DNA from: Kazachstania africana CBS 2517
Taxonomy: Eukaryota > Ascomycota > Saccharomycetes > Saccharomycetales > Saccharomycetaceae
Assembly (NCBI RefSeq): GCF_000304475.1
Contig: NC_018941.1
Location: forward strand, 1,178,001-1,242,000
Direction of reading: 5' to 3'
Length of the DNA stretch: 64,000 nt
Shown: positions 20,097 to 30,400 of the stretch, one piece after another
Layout: every line of letters begins with the position of its first letter
Numbering within the stretch: the first letter of the stretch is position 1
The notes under the pieces: generated by a model
What the model saw: the letters and a program-made list of their open reading frames with translations, nothing else
Told to the model about the DNA's origin: nothing
Databases searched by the model: none
Translations under genes and position numbers: made by a program

Positions 20097-20993
20097 TTAC
20101 CAGGTAATCCTCTGTAATTCTTTTATACTTGGATGCAAATTTTTGAATTTTTGAGGTTGTTGTGACGATTCCGTTGGTTCTTTCACTAAGCCAGCTTTAA
20201 CGTAGATGCGAATATCTCTATTATCACCATGTTTGAAACAACACCTTTTACCGTAAGGGCAGTAACCTAATTTTTGCCAATTGATACAAGGTCTAGTTCT
20301 AAAATTGTTGGATCTTTGTTTAAATTTGAGTTCTGTTAAACCATGGGCAAATTGACATTTATTTCCGTACTTACAGAAACCCTTTGTTGTGAAAGATTCA
20401 CACAGTTCTGTCTTAAAAAGAGTCTTATTGATAGTATTTTGTGGTTTCATTAATTTTTCCGATGCAGAATGTACATTAAGTGTGTTTTGTTGTTCACTTG
20501 GTTCTGATAATGATAATCTTTGCAAATTTTCTGTGGTTAACGGCAGTAGTGAATCTGAAGGAGTGAAAGCATTATTTATTTCAACTTCGAGAAAACTTGT
20601 TTTGTTGTTTAGAATATTTTTCTCAGATTGTGGTAGAAAAGTTTGATAGTTTGGCTGATTACAGAATGATTGGTTTGGAGAAGGAGCGCTTGATAAATCA
20701 CTTCCAGAATAATTATCATTAGTGCCAACATCTACATTAATGCCTTCATTTAAAAGATTCTTCATGTAATATTCTTCAATTTCCCTTATTTTAGCAGAAT
20801 AATCGACGTCATGATCCGAGAAAATGGAAGAGGAACCATTAGTGGAGGGTGCCATTCTTTCAACAGTGGCAGGTTTTAATAAATGTTGTTGGTAGTATTG
20901 AGTGGCCATGTTGTTGTTGTTGTTGTTGTTGTTGTTGTGTGTGTTATTTAGCATGTTCTGATAAATATACGAAATATTTGATCTTGGAGACAT
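20097..20993 (-). CDS. CTH1: tandem CCCH zinc-finger mRNA-decay factor (Cth1/Tis11 family)
   Basis: Role: binds AU-rich elements in 3' UTRs and promotes decay of mRNAs for iron-using proteins during iron shortage. Seen: 298 residues. Two CX8CX5CX3H fingers occupy about residues 195-262, each preceded by the usual lead-in (LFKTELC and NFRTRPC). The spacing and the linker [13 protein letters not shown] fit the tristetraprolin family. The C-terminus ends [14 protein letters not shown] run of nine Asn is encoded by pure AAC at 20910-20936. S. cerevisiae has two duplicates, CTH1 (YDR151C) and TIS11/CTH2 (YLR136C). Position between NUM1 and GIR2 gives CTH1, but the C-terminal tail looks more like Cth2 as I remember it. 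An Aft1-type site lies just upstream. Confidence 0.9.
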   Translation of the reverse strand: MSPRSNISYIYQNMLNNTHNNNNNNNNNMATQYYQQHLLKPATVERMAPSTNGSSSIFSDHDVDYSAKIREIEEYYMKNLLNEGINVDVGTNDNYSGSDLSSAPSPNQSFCNQPNYQTFLPQSEKNILNNKTSFLEVEINNAFTPSDSLLPLTTENLQRLSLSEPSEQQNTLNVHSASEKLMKPQNTINKTLFKTELCESFTTKGFCKYGNKCQFAHGLTELKFKQRSNNFRTRPCINWQKLGYCPYGKRCCFKHGDNRDIRIYVKAGLVKEPTESSQQPQKFKNLHPSIKELQRITW

Positions 20994-21773
20994 GATAAAT
21001 GCAGAGAATAATGCAAACTTGTATGGTCTTTATATATATATATGGGTATACAATAGAAAGAAGTACTATTGTGCACCCCGGGTGTAAAAAACAGTCGAAG
21101 AAGAAATGAATAAATGAGTTAAAATCAAGCTAAATTAAAGAACCAGGTGTTGTTTAATTAACCCACAGCAAAGCATTATCAAATCGTGAAATAACTTTGC
21201 TAAGAAATTGCGATGAGCAATTGGCACCCAAATTTTTTCTAGGCTTCTCTGAAAGTCGTTCTTTTTCTCGGAACTCTCTTGGCACCCGAATTTTGCCATA
21301 AAACGGCCGAATTTATAGTGAGAGAGAGCGACCCACTGGGTTGCCAGGCAACAGAATCCGAAAAACACAGCTGTGGTGGCTGGATGTATATGGTGTTAAT
21401 TGGCTTAGATGCTCTTTAATGGTGACGAATTCATGGTGAAGGTACTTTGAAGGAATAAGGCGGAGTAAGCATCTGAGAAAAGAGTCCCCGGGTTGTTCAC
21501 GGTGGTGGTATTGGGTAGTCAGGGCTTGTAAAGTCAATATTTCAGGGCTAAAACAGCATGATCACGTTTTGGTCGGTATTTCGGTCAGGAGAAGTTAGGG
21601 TTCATGTGGTCGGATTTTGTCATTTTTTCTTTCTTTTTTTTTTTACTTTCGCTGGGAAATTCTTTCAGTTGGCAATTCGTAATGGATTGTTAGCAGTAGA
21701 AAATGGAAAGGACTGTGATGAATGGCTAGTGATCTATTCTATCTGAGTGACTACAATAACTCGTGTGCTCTCA
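20994..21773. promoter_or_regulatory. divergent promoter region, CTH1 / GIR2
   Basis: A 780-bp gap. It holds a TATA dinucleotide run at about 21031-21043, the Aft1-type site at 21079-21086 and an isolated PAC-type GCGATGAGC at 21210-21218, far from either start. A T-rich tract lies just before GIR2. No RNA gene was recognised. Confidence 0.45.
21079..21086 (-). promoter_or_regulatory. Aft1-type iron-responsive site upstream of CTH1
   Basis: On the CTH1 strand the sequence is TACACCCG, a full match to the Aft1/2 consensus YRCACCCR. It overlaps an inverted TGCACCC, giving a near-palindrome around 21072-21086. It lies about 90 bp upstream of the ATG and upstream of a TATA-like run. Confidence 0.55.
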
Positions 21774-22568
21774 ATGGATTATAAAGAGGAACAAACACAG
21801 GAGATAGAGGTGCTCGAGTCTATCTATCCAGATGAATTAGAGATTTTGAATGCAAATTATCCAAATATCCAATTCAAAATTGATTTAAATCTTGAATTGA
21901 ATGAAATTTCTCCTTCTCTAACAAAACAACATTCATTAGAAATAACTTTCACACTGCCAGAAACCTATCCAGATGAACCCCCTCTAATTTCTATCGATTC
22001 ATTCGAGGAATCCCTTGTCGATGAATCAAGTGATGAGGAAGATGAAGACGATGATGGAATTGAATTTGATGACCATGGTAATAAGATACTGAAAAATAAT
22101 GTGAATTTACCAGATGCAATATCTTTTAATGAGTATATTCCTGATCTGGAAACAAAATTATTGAATGCCATCGATGAAGATATGTTATTAGGTATGCAAA
22201 TGTGTTTCACCGTAATTTCAAATGCAAAGGAATTTTCAGAAACGTGGTTCAGTGAACGTTTACAGCATTTGGAAAAATTACATGAGCTAGAAGTGGAAAG
22301 ACGTGAGAAGGAAGAACAGGCAAAATTCAATGGTACAAAAGTTACCAAGGAATCATATTTGAAATGGAGAGAAAATTTTAGAATTGAATTGAAATTAGAT
22401 GTAAGAGACGAAGCTAGGAGACTAAAGGCACATAATGGTAAATTAACGGGTAAACAAATGTTTGAACAAGGTGTTGATGGAACATTGGAAGAAAATGATA
22501 CAGAAATTATCGATGATGAAGCAGATTTAGATCAAATCACCACCGACTTGAAAGAAACTGCCATATAG
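21774..22568 (+). CDS. GIR2: RWD-domain protein Gir2
   Basis: Role: cytoplasmic partner of the GTPase Rbg2 that also binds Gcn1, linking polysomes to the amino-acid starvation response. Seen: 264 residues (S. cerevisiae 265). An RWD domain covers about residues 1-125 with the YPDEPP motif (TYPDEPPLISI), interrupted by an acidic insert (DESSDEEDEDDDG). A charged helical C-terminus contains KFNGTKVTKESYLKWR and HNGKLTGKQMFEQGVDG. Start choice: the frame is open from 21747, but the family begins MDYKEEQ, which is the ATG at 21774. The 3' end lies 97 bp from convergent ENT5. Confidence 0.95.
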   Translation: MDYKEEQTQEIEVLESIYPDELEILNANYPNIQFKIDLNLELNEISPSLTKQHSLEITFTLPETYPDEPPLISIDSFEESLVDESSDEEDEDDDGIEFDDHGNKILKNNVNLPDAISFNEYIPDLETKLLNAIDEDMLLGMQMCFTVISNAKEFSETWFSERLQHLEKLHELEVERREKEEQAKFNGTKVTKESYLKWRENFRIELKLDVRDEARRLKAHNGKLTGKQMFEQGVDGTLEENDTEIIDDEADLDQITTDLKETAI

Positions 22569-22665
22569 CCTACATTTCGACTTTCTTTTGCATTTGTACA
22601 GTAATTTCAAGAAGAGAATTGTACATATATCTATATAGATGAAACAAAATAGTGATAAACTCTGA

Positions 22666-23131
22666 TCATATTAGGGACTTTGAATTATTAAATAGATCAG
22701 CAAAGACATCTTTATCTTTATTTGTTGTTGTTGTTGTAGTGGTAGTAGTACCGATAATACTGGATGTCTTTGTGCTTTGGTTGCCGAAATCTAATAAATC
22801 GTCTAATGCAGTATTGTTAGCTTGTTGGGTGGTGGAAACTGGATTTGGTGAAGAATCGCTTTGGAAATCTCCAAATTCGTCATCATCTTCATCATTGTTA
22901 TCAATTTTGGATTGTGATGGTTCATTAAAATCCAAATCAATGAGATCAGGTATAGAAGCTTCTTGATCTTCATGCTTTTGTTGTTTCTTTCTTTCCAATT
23001 CACTATTTTTGATTCTTTCTCTTAATACTTCCCTTCTTTGCCTTCTTTGTTCTTCTAATGCATTATGTCTACGGCTATTCCCATTTTCGGAAGCATATGA
23101 ATTGGAAGACCCCATTTCGTAATTACTGAAC

Positions 23132-23163
<32 letters not shown>

Positions 23164-23814
23164 GTCATCAACAACCACGGCATTATTATTTGTGTAAGTG
23201 TTCATATTATTATACGTTTCATGTTGCTGTCGAATTTTAATTGAGTTTTTCTTATTTGCCAATCTTTCTTGTTTCAAAAAACGTGAATCATCTAACATTT
23301 GAAGAATTTTTTCACCTTTCTTTCTGATGCTACGTTCATGAACTTCCATCTTACCATCATTTGAAAATTTAATCTTGAAATTCAATACTTCTCTTGTTAA
23401 AATATGCTTATGAGTCAGTAGACAACTTTTGATTTGATTTAATTCGTCACCATCATTGACATTCAATAATAGATATTCAATGACAGTAAGACATTTGAGT
23501 ACGACTCTCCACTCTGAGCCATAATTAACGTATTCCTTACGTGCCTTTTCGTAAAGATTCTTTGGTTTGGTAGCAATATGATCTATCAATCTCTTTAAGA
23601 TATATTCTGTAACTAGATACATGGGTACTTGGAATCTGTTTCTCATTACTTTTTCCAGATGTTTGGTAGTTGGACCCCATGCGTCAGTATTAGTTGCTCT
23701 TCTAACGTCAATTTGATACGGTTCATATTGTACAATGACATTCTGAGCGAATCTTGCGGCGTTACGTATATCGTGGATACCCAAGTTCTGTATTTTCTTT
23801 GAGAGTGAATCCAT
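22666..23814 (-). CDS. ENT5: ANTH/ENTH-domain clathrin adaptor Ent5
   Basis: Role: epsin-like adaptor for clathrin traffic between the trans-Golgi network and endosomes, working with AP-1, Gga proteins and Ent3. Seen: 382 residues (S. cerevisiae 411). The N-terminal domain (about 1-175) includes [16 protein letters not shown] and [16 protein letters not shown]. The unstructured tail has a 12-Asp run (DNA 23134-23169), a clathrin-box-like LIDLDFN, acidic-phenylalanine DEFGDFQ and DLLDFG motifs for adaptor ears, and a Thr run. It is convergent with GIR2, with a Reb1-type site about 146 bp upstream. Confidence 0.93.
23134..23169 (-). repeat. GAT trinucleotide run (12 Asp) in ENT5
   Basis: Eleven GAT and one GAC codons in a row encode polyaspartate. 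A pure trinucleotide run of this kind is likely to vary in length between strains. Confidence 0.85.
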
Positions 23815-23958
23815 TAGATTGTTTTAATGGGGTTATTCTTTGATTTGCACTGCCTATGGATATGGTCAATGGAAATGTTATACACCTGTATATAATTCTT
23901 ATAGGGAAGAACAACGAGAAAAGAAAAGAAGAACAAAAAAAAAAAAAACAGTAAAACG

Positions 23959-23966
23959 CCGGGTAA
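23959..23966 (+). promoter_or_regulatory. Reb1-type site between ENT5 and CPR1
   Basis: CCGGGTAA, about 146 bp upstream of the ENT5 ATG, next to an A-rich run at 23937-23949. Confidence 0.6.
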
Positions 23967-24109
23967 TAACGAGAAGTTTAAAGGTGGCAATTGAATAGCA
24001 ATTAAATATAAGTTAATAAGGGAAAGAATTGATATTATTATAGTAGTATTTCAAATTCTGACTTGTTGTTTATAAAGGATAAGTTATATAAAGAAGGGGA
24101 TCAGATTGA

Positions 24110-24598
24110 TTATAATTCACCAGACTTGGCAACGACGATTCTTGCTCTGGTGGCACCGGAACCAGAACCTAAGGATTCGACCTTCTTGACAACATCGTAA
24201 CCGTCGACAACTTCACCGAAGACGACATGCTTACCGTCTAACCATGGACATGGGACAGTGGTGATGAAGAATTGAGAACCGTTGGTGTTTGGACCGGCGT
24301 TAGCCATGGATAATAAACCTGGTCTTTCGTGCTTCTTTTGGAAGTTTTCATCTGGGAATTTACCACCGTAGATAGACTTACCACCGGTACCGTTACCAGC
24401 AGTGAAATCACCACCTTGTAACATGAAGTCTGGGATGACTCTGTGGAATGGAGAACCGGCGTAACCGAAACCCTTTTCACCTGTACATAAGGCTCTGAAA
24501 TTTTCGGCAGTCTTTGGGACTACGTCGTTGTATAATTGGAAAGTAATACGGCCAAGAGCTTGACCATCAGCTTCGACATCAAAGAAAACCTTAGACAT
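24110..24598 (-). CDS. CPR1: cytosolic cyclophilin A (peptidyl-prolyl isomerase)
   Basis: Role: proline cis-trans isomerase and cyclosporin A target in cytosol and nucleus. Seen: 162 residues, the full single-domain length of the family with no targeting extension. The catalytic [15 protein letters not shown] has Arg53. [11 protein letters not shown] and [12 protein letters not shown] complete the active and drug-binding site. Codon choice is strongly biased (GGT, CCA, GTC), as expected for an abundant protein. YDR154C, a dubious frame overlapping this gene in S. cerevisiae, is not supported here. Confidence 0.98.
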   Translation of the reverse strand: MSKVFFDVEADGQALGRITFQLYNDVVPKTAENFRALCTGEKGFGYAGSPFHRVIPDFMLQGGDFTAGNGTGGKSIYGGKFPDENFQKKHERPGLLSMANAGPNTNGSQFFITTVPCPWLDGKHVVFGEVVDGYDVVKKVESLGSGSGATRARIVVAKSGEL

Positions 24599-25343
24599 TG
24601 TTAATTATTTGTAATTGAGTATGTAGAACAGAAAAAGAGAGAGAGAGATAGAGAGTAAGAATGAATTGAGGAAAGAAGAAGGGAATTAATTTAATTGAAT
24701 TATTTTTTTCCTTGTAATTAGTTTACTTAAATAGTTCACTTGTTCCTCTCTAGGGGATTTTTCAGTTTTTTTCACTGGTTTTTTTTTTTCATTGCGTTGA
24801 TCTTCTTTCTGCGAGAGAAAGTGGCGGAGGGGAAGATTCTCGTGGAAGTCGAGAGAATTAGAGAGGTGGTGGCGACGGCAGCCGGGTAGCGGCGAGTGGA
24901 GGGGCCAAAAGGGGAACAGGGAATAAAATAAGCGATTTCCTCCTGATTTGGAGAGGTTTGCTGATTACGTAGGAGGTGGGCACACCCGCGATAGCAGCAG
25001 CAGTGTGTGTATGGCAGTGTGTCGTGCAGTGGGACTATCCTCCCACTTGACGGACCGAATTGGGGACTTGCAAAATTCGTTTACATCCCATCGGTATCAG
25101 CACCACTACGTTGTTCCTCGAAGAACAGTCTCAATCCAGCTGATATCCGTATACTGGTGGGCTGCGGTGTTGGATAATGCAGATGCTGTCGATGTGAAAT
25201 CTGAGGGTAACCCTCATGCCATTTTCTTCGCACAGCGCAAATTTTGCATGAAAAAATGAAAAATTTCAATTGGGAGAGATGAGCTCTGATGATTAAAACC
25301 AACGATTAAGATAAGTACAACAACACAACTCCAAGCTGCCAAG
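24599..25343. promoter_or_regulatory. divergent promoter region, CPR1 / RPA14
   Basis: A 745-bp gap. Near CPR1 there is a purine (GA) run at about 24631-24655 and T-rich tracts. The middle (about 24820-25100) is more GC-rich than most gaps here and includes CCGGGTAG near 24881, a one-base miss to the Reb1 site. The RPA14 side carries RRPE and PAC. No RNA gene was recognised. Confidence 0.45.
25257..25285 (+). promoter_or_regulatory. RRPE + PAC module upstream of RPA14
   Basis: An exact RRPE, TGAAAAATTT, is at 25257-25266. GAGATGAGCT at 25276-25285 is one base from PAC GCGATGAGCT. The module ends about 58 bp before the RPA14 ATG. RRPE/PAC pairs are the known signature of ribosome-biogenesis and Pol I genes in yeasts. 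Confidence 0.7.
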
Positions 25344-25757
25344 ATGATGAAAGGTAGTAGAAGACCAGGAAACGTATACGCCACTCCTCTAAACACCCCA
25401 ATCACTATACACAAGTCTCAAAGACCACAACATGTCTCTAAGGATGAAGTTCTCAATTTCTTAGAAACTTTCATCACCGAAAAGGAATCAATCTTGAATA
25501 ATCAATCAAATTTTGATGACGTTACCGGAAACACAAGCAGTACAGCGGGCACAATCATCAATATAGACACTACGCTTACTAGTTCCTTGTCTCAGTTGAA
25601 AAGACTACAGAGAGATTTCAAAGGTTTACCACCGGCAACTTTCGAATCACCTTCACCTAGCACTACTACACCTGTCACTGTCACTGTCACTGAAACTGGT
25701 GACTCCATCACTAAAAGTGCCACAGGTGGCACCAAAATGAAATTTTCAGACGAATAA
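25344..25757 (+). CDS. RPA14: RNA polymerase I subunit A14
   Basis: Role: fungal-specific subunit of the Pol I stalk, paired with A43, used in rRNA transcription in the nucleolus. Seen: 137 residues, as in S. cerevisiae (137). It begins MMKGSRRPGN and has the helical block QHVSKDEVLNFLETFITEKES, the core LSQLKRLQRDFKGLPPA, and the C-terminal ATGGTKMKFSDE that matches the family end. The middle is Thr/Ser-rich and low in complexity. The double Met at the start is conserved, so the first ATG is used. It lies 298 bp upstream of HOM2 in the same direction. Confidence 0.95.
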   Translation: MMKGSRRPGNVYATPLNTPITIHKSQRPQHVSKDEVLNFLETFITEKESILNNQSNFDDVTGNTSSTAGTIINIDTTLTSSLSQLKRLQRDFKGLPPATFESPSPSTTTPVTVTVTETGDSITKSATGGTKMKFSDE

Positions 25758-25947
25758 TCTGATTCTTCTTATATACCTTATACATAGCATTACAATACAG
25801 TCCCAAACTCACCAGTTACTGTACAATAATATAAATCACCGTTACTACTATTATTACTCATTTTTCTTTTTTTCCTTCTTCAGAAAACACCGTTGACGGT
25901 CAACGACATCTGTCTCTCGAGATTGAAAAAATTTCGATTCCTCTACG

Positions 25948-25983
25948 GTATATACTATATATATATATATATATAGTATATAC
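25948..25983. repeat. perfect 36-bp palindrome in the HOM2 promoter
   Basis: The 18-bp arm beginning GTATATACTA is followed at once by its exact reverse complement, with a TA-repeat centre. It lies 73-108 bp before the HOM2 ATG, so it may double as the TATA region. A partial echo (TATATACTATA) follows at about 25999. A separate 15-bp near-palindrome (CGTTGAC/GTCAACG around one base) is at 25891-25905. Confidence 0.85.
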
Positions 25984-26055
25984 TCACAACTGTGTAAATA
26001 TATACTATATCTGCTTCCACTAGCATAACATCTCACTCCATCCATCAAAACAATC

Positions 26056-27153
26056 ATGTGTGCTAAGAAAATTGCTGGTGTCTTAGGTGCTACAGGTTCC
26101 GTAGGACAACGTTTCATTCTTTTATTATCAAATCATCCAGATTTCGAATTAAAAGTATTAGGTGCCTCTCCAAGATCTGCGGGTAAGAAATATATCGACG
26201 CAGTTAACTGGAAACAAACCGACCTTTTACCAAAATCTGCTGAAGATATCACCGTCTCTGAATGTAAGTCAGATGCTTTCCAAAATTGTGACGTCGTCTT
26301 CTCTGGTCTTGATGCTGATTACGCTGGCCCTATCGAAAAGGAATTCGTAGAAGCTGGGTTAGCTGTCATCTCAAACGCTAAAAATTATAGAAGAGAGGAA
26401 GATGTTCCTTTAGTCGTTCCAATTGTCAATCCAGAACATTTAGACATCGTTGCTAACAAGATTGAAAATGCTAAAATTGAAAAAAAATCAAAACCAGGTT
26501 TCATCGTCTGTATCTCAAATTGTTCCACCGCTGGTCTCGTCGCTCCGTTGAAACCATTAGTCGAGAAATTTGGTCCAATTGATGCTTTAACTACAACTAC
26601 ATTACAAGCCATCTCAGGCGCTGGTTTCTCCCCAGGTGTCCCAGGTATCGATATTTTAGATAATATCATCCCATATATTGGAGGTGAAGAAGATAAAATG
26701 GAATGGGAAACAAAGAAAATCTTAGGTTCTGTCTCTAACGACAAATCTCATATTGAATTATTAACCCCAGATGAGATCAAAGTCTCTGCTCAATGTAACA
26801 GAGTCGCTGTCTCTGATGGTCATACAGAATGCATATCTCTCAGATTCAAGAATAGACCAGCCCCATCAGTTGACGCCGTTAAACAATGTCTACGTGACTA
26901 TGTCTGTGATGCTTCTAAATTAGGCTGTCACAGTGCTCCAAAACAAACTATCCACGTTCTAGAACAAAATGACAGACCACAACCAAGATTAGACAGAAAC
27001 AGAGATGCTGGTTACGGTGTTTCCGTTGGTAGAGTTAGAGAGGACCCTGTTTTAGACTTCAAAATGGTCGTTCTATCCCATAACACAATCATTGGTGCAG
27101 CAGGTTCAGGTGTTTTAATTGCAGAAATCTTGTTGGCAAAGAACTTAATCTAA
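26056..27153 (+). CDS. HOM2: aspartate-semialdehyde dehydrogenase
   Basis: Role: NADPH-dependent reduction of aspartyl phosphate to aspartate semialdehyde, the second step of threonine and methionine synthesis, in the cytosol. Seen: 365 residues (S. cerevisiae 365). The N-terminal nucleotide-binding loop is GVLGATGSVGQRF. The catalytic Cys156 lies in CISNCSTAGLV. NRVAVSDGHTECISLRF supplies the acid/base His region. The C-terminus is VVLSHNTIIGAAGSGVLIAE. Codon use is biased to the abundant-protein set. A weak Gcn4-like TTACTCA lies at 25854-25860; no exact TGACTCA was seen in the gap. Confidence 0.97.
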   Translation: MCAKKIAGVLGATGSVGQRFILLLSNHPDFELKVLGASPRSAGKKYIDAVNWKQTDLLPKSAEDITVSECKSDAFQNCDVVFSGLDADYAGPIEKEFVEAGLAVISNAKNYRREEDVPLVVPIVNPEHLDIVANKIENAKIEKKSKPGFIVCISNCSTAGLVAPLKPLVEKFGPIDALTTTTLQAISGAGFSPGVPGIDILDNIIPYIGGEEDKMEWETKKILGSVSNDKSHIELLTPDEIKVSAQCNRVAVSDGHTECISLRFKNRPAPSVDAVKQCLRDYVCDASKLGCHSAPKQTIHVLEQNDRPQPRLDRNRDAGYGVSVGRVREDPVLDFKMVVLSHNTIIGAAGSGVLIAEILLAKNLI

Positions 27154-27491
27154 TGACTTTTTCCCGTTTCAGTTTCTTCTTCTATAACCAAATTATGTAA
27201 TATTTATAGATATTAAGAAAAAAAAGTATCTTATATGACTAATACAACATAACTCTGCATAGTGCAGTATACCTTTGATTGGTTGTTGCTATGCATGTAC
27301 TTACTACTTCAAGTTTCCACTTCGGCCTTTTTTGCTTTAATGTGCAAAATGAAAACATAAACAATTTTTTTTTTTGGCAACTTAAACCACTCTTGAATAA
27401 GAAAGAAATCTTACTCAAAGCTAAAAGGTTTTCGCTTCTTCATTGTCCAAATTTCGTCATACCACCATTCTTGAGAAACGAGGCTAGCTAG
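27154..27491. promoter_or_regulatory. HOM2 3' region and SAC3 promoter
   Basis: A 338-bp gap between same-strand genes. It is AT-rich with A- and T-runs (for example T11 near 27365). No recognised factor site or RNA. Confidence 0.4.
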
Positions 27492-30400
27492 ATGAGCGCT
27501 TCTCTCGGTCCTACGGTTGGCAATTTGAATCCTCTTTTGCAATCGAATAAAGCCAATGGTAAGTCAACCTTAACCAATAAATCGAGACAGCAAACTAACT
27601 ATAGGGAAACTGCCAATATGGTTGGAAGAAACATAAACTTAGGATCCTTAATAACAAACCCAGAAGCTCTTGGGTTTCAAAAATTGCAACATAGGCGTCG
27701 TGAGCCTCCAAGGTTCTTAATCGGACAGCAACCGCAATTGAAGCAAAGACCATTCGTACAAGATCCATGGGATAAAGCAAATCAAGCTAAAATGTTACAA
27801 CTAGAAAACTCAATTAGTGACATGAATGAATTGTACGAAACATTAAAAAAAATGCGTGACATGGAGCGTAAAGTAATGGAATCGAAAGGTTTAGTCGATA
27901 AAGCCGATTACGCAAAAGATTTGAATGAAGCGATTATATTTCAAGGTACTTGTCAGGATATGTGTCCAATTTTTGAAAGATCAAGAAGAAATGTCGAATC
28001 ATCTTTATTTTCTTATGAAAAGGAAAAGCAAAGTGATAAGAAAGCTTCTCGTGCCAAGGCTTTGAAAGTTTTTGCCAGACCAGCTGCTGCTGCTGCACCT
28101 CCACTACCTTCTGACGTACGCCCTCCTCACGTTCTGGTGAAAACCCTCGACTACATTGTAGATAATTTACTAACTTCACTCCCAGAAGGCGAAAGATTTC
28201 TTTGGGATAGAATGAGATCTATACGACAGGATTTCACTTATCAAAATTATTCCGGACCTGAGTGTGTCGACTGTAACGAACGTATCGTTAGAATTCATTT
28301 ACTTATACTACATGTTATGGTCAAGTCTAAAGCGGAATTTTCTTTGCAACAAGAGTTAGAACAATTGCATAAATCATTGATTACTTTATCCGAAATTTAT
28401 GATGATGTCAGAGCTAATGGTGGTGAATGCCCAAATGAAGCAGAATTTAGAGCCTATTCTCTATTAAGTAAGATACGAGATCCTCAATATGATAGAACCG
28501 TTTTAAGCTTACCACCTAACATCTTACAGAATGATCTGGTACAATTGGCTTTATGCTTTAGAAGAATTATATCCAATTCTAATTATATTGAAAGAGGATA
28601 CGTCAGAACAGAAAATTCATTAAATTTCTATGAACGATTTTTCAGTTTACTTCAATCAAAGGAAGTTCCCTTCCTAATGTCGTCCTTCTTGGAGACTTAT
28701 TTGGGCGAAATAAGGTTTTACGCCGTAAAAGCATTATCCCATTCATTAAATAAAAAGCACAAACCAATACCGCTCGACAACCTACAAAGCAGATTACTTT
28801 TCAATACACAAGAGGAATTAGTTGAATTTTGTGATTATTATTCGATTCTCATCGTGGATAATGGTGCAGACTTAAAATCTCTTATTCACCACTCCCACAA
28901 ACTCCCAGAGACTCAGCCATTGAGTCAAAGCTATTTACAGAGTGTGGAAGATAAACTACAAGCTACGACCTACAGTAATTTAATTAATTCAGGAAAACCT
29001 AATTTCGATTCCATTCCTGACGTTCAGATGGCAACTCCAAATGTAATACCTTTACCAAAGAAACTCACTGAAATACCGAAGAGCTTACCAACCGTGCCAA
29101 TACCTATTAATAATGGTCCCATCAGCACCCTACCAGAAAAGGTGCCGTTACAAGGAAGTAAAATAAGTACCTCTTTTGGCTTGACTAATAATAAGCTGAG
29201 TAATACTTTGGTTTCACTCCCACAGACGTCAAAGAAGGAAGTTTTCTCAGCACCTGCTTTTAACTTGGCACCCTCATTTAACAAAGATGAATCTAAAATA
29301 ACAAATGAGTTAAACGAACAAAAACCAGAAGTCGCTAAACAACAAGTGGGAATATCAGAGGCGCAAAGAGATGACGAAATTAGGAAACTGAAACGAAAAG
29401 AGGAAATAGATAGAGCAGTCGGTGATATATATGAAAGTTTGATTCGCGGTGTTGTAAAGGAACACGTCAAGAGGGCTGCTGAATCATGTCTCAATGAACA
29501 GAAGATACGTGCTGGTTTGATTGATAATTTGGCCGAAAACTTGTACGATGCCTTCATACATGAGAATTTATATACCGTTTATCTTGATTCAAAGGCAGAA
29601 GTGGCACATAATAGAACTATTACAAGAAACGCTTTTAACAAGTGGTATAAAAAATATCAAGCTTTGCTGAAACAGAAGGAAGTGGACACTCAGCGTAGAA
29701 TGCAGCTTGAAAATGTCGAAAGACAATTGGGTGTACCTTCGGTAAAAAAGATCAGACGATTACTGGATACACCTAACAGTGATACAAATTCTTCTTTTTT
29801 TTCTTCAGAAAGGAAGCGTAGAAACATATTTTCTCCAGTTAGTAATGAAATAAATACCTTCTCGAAACAGTTAAACAAAAAAAGCGAACTGTGGAGGCCA
29901 TTGGACATAAAAGAGTTGTATTACGACAAACTAAGCACAAAGGTACCCCGCAACCTAAAATCTGTCGCAGATGTGCTAATATATTCTAAAAACTGGACTT
30001 CAGTTGCCAATACCTGGATAAAAAGTAAATTTAACCTGCAGGAATCCAATATTCCCATTGAGTATAAAAATGACTATTTACGAATGCAGGTTAAATGTGT
30101 CAGTGATGACTATCATAATTTCGATTTTTCTAACGTTCAATTACTTGTATTTAACACTGGTGTTACAGATTCTGATATTTTCGATTTAGAAATGAAGATA
30201 CAACAGGATGGTGAAGAATTGATAAAATTGATGACGGAGATCTCCCTGAATACAAACATATGCTTTAATCTATTAATAGTTTACTGGGAATCATCCGAAA
30301 CTTCTTTGGATCATAACGCTATCTTTAAATATTTGAAGATAAACAGGATTGTTAAAAGTCTCAGTGGAATCCTCGATAATATTGGTTTTGTAAATATATC

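Noticed and set aside
24110..24598. A YDR154C-like frame overlapping CPR1
   Set aside because: It is considered dubious in S. cerevisiae, and the frame here shows no independent support.
25700..25705. TGACTC as a Gcn4 site for HOM2
   Set aside because: It lies inside the RPA14 coding sequence about 350 bp upstream, and lacks the final A of TGACTCA.
26385..26744. Antisense frames inside HOM2, SAC3, NUM1, ENT5 and SEC7 as overlapping genes
   Set aside because: They follow from codon bias of the sense gene and resemble no known protein.
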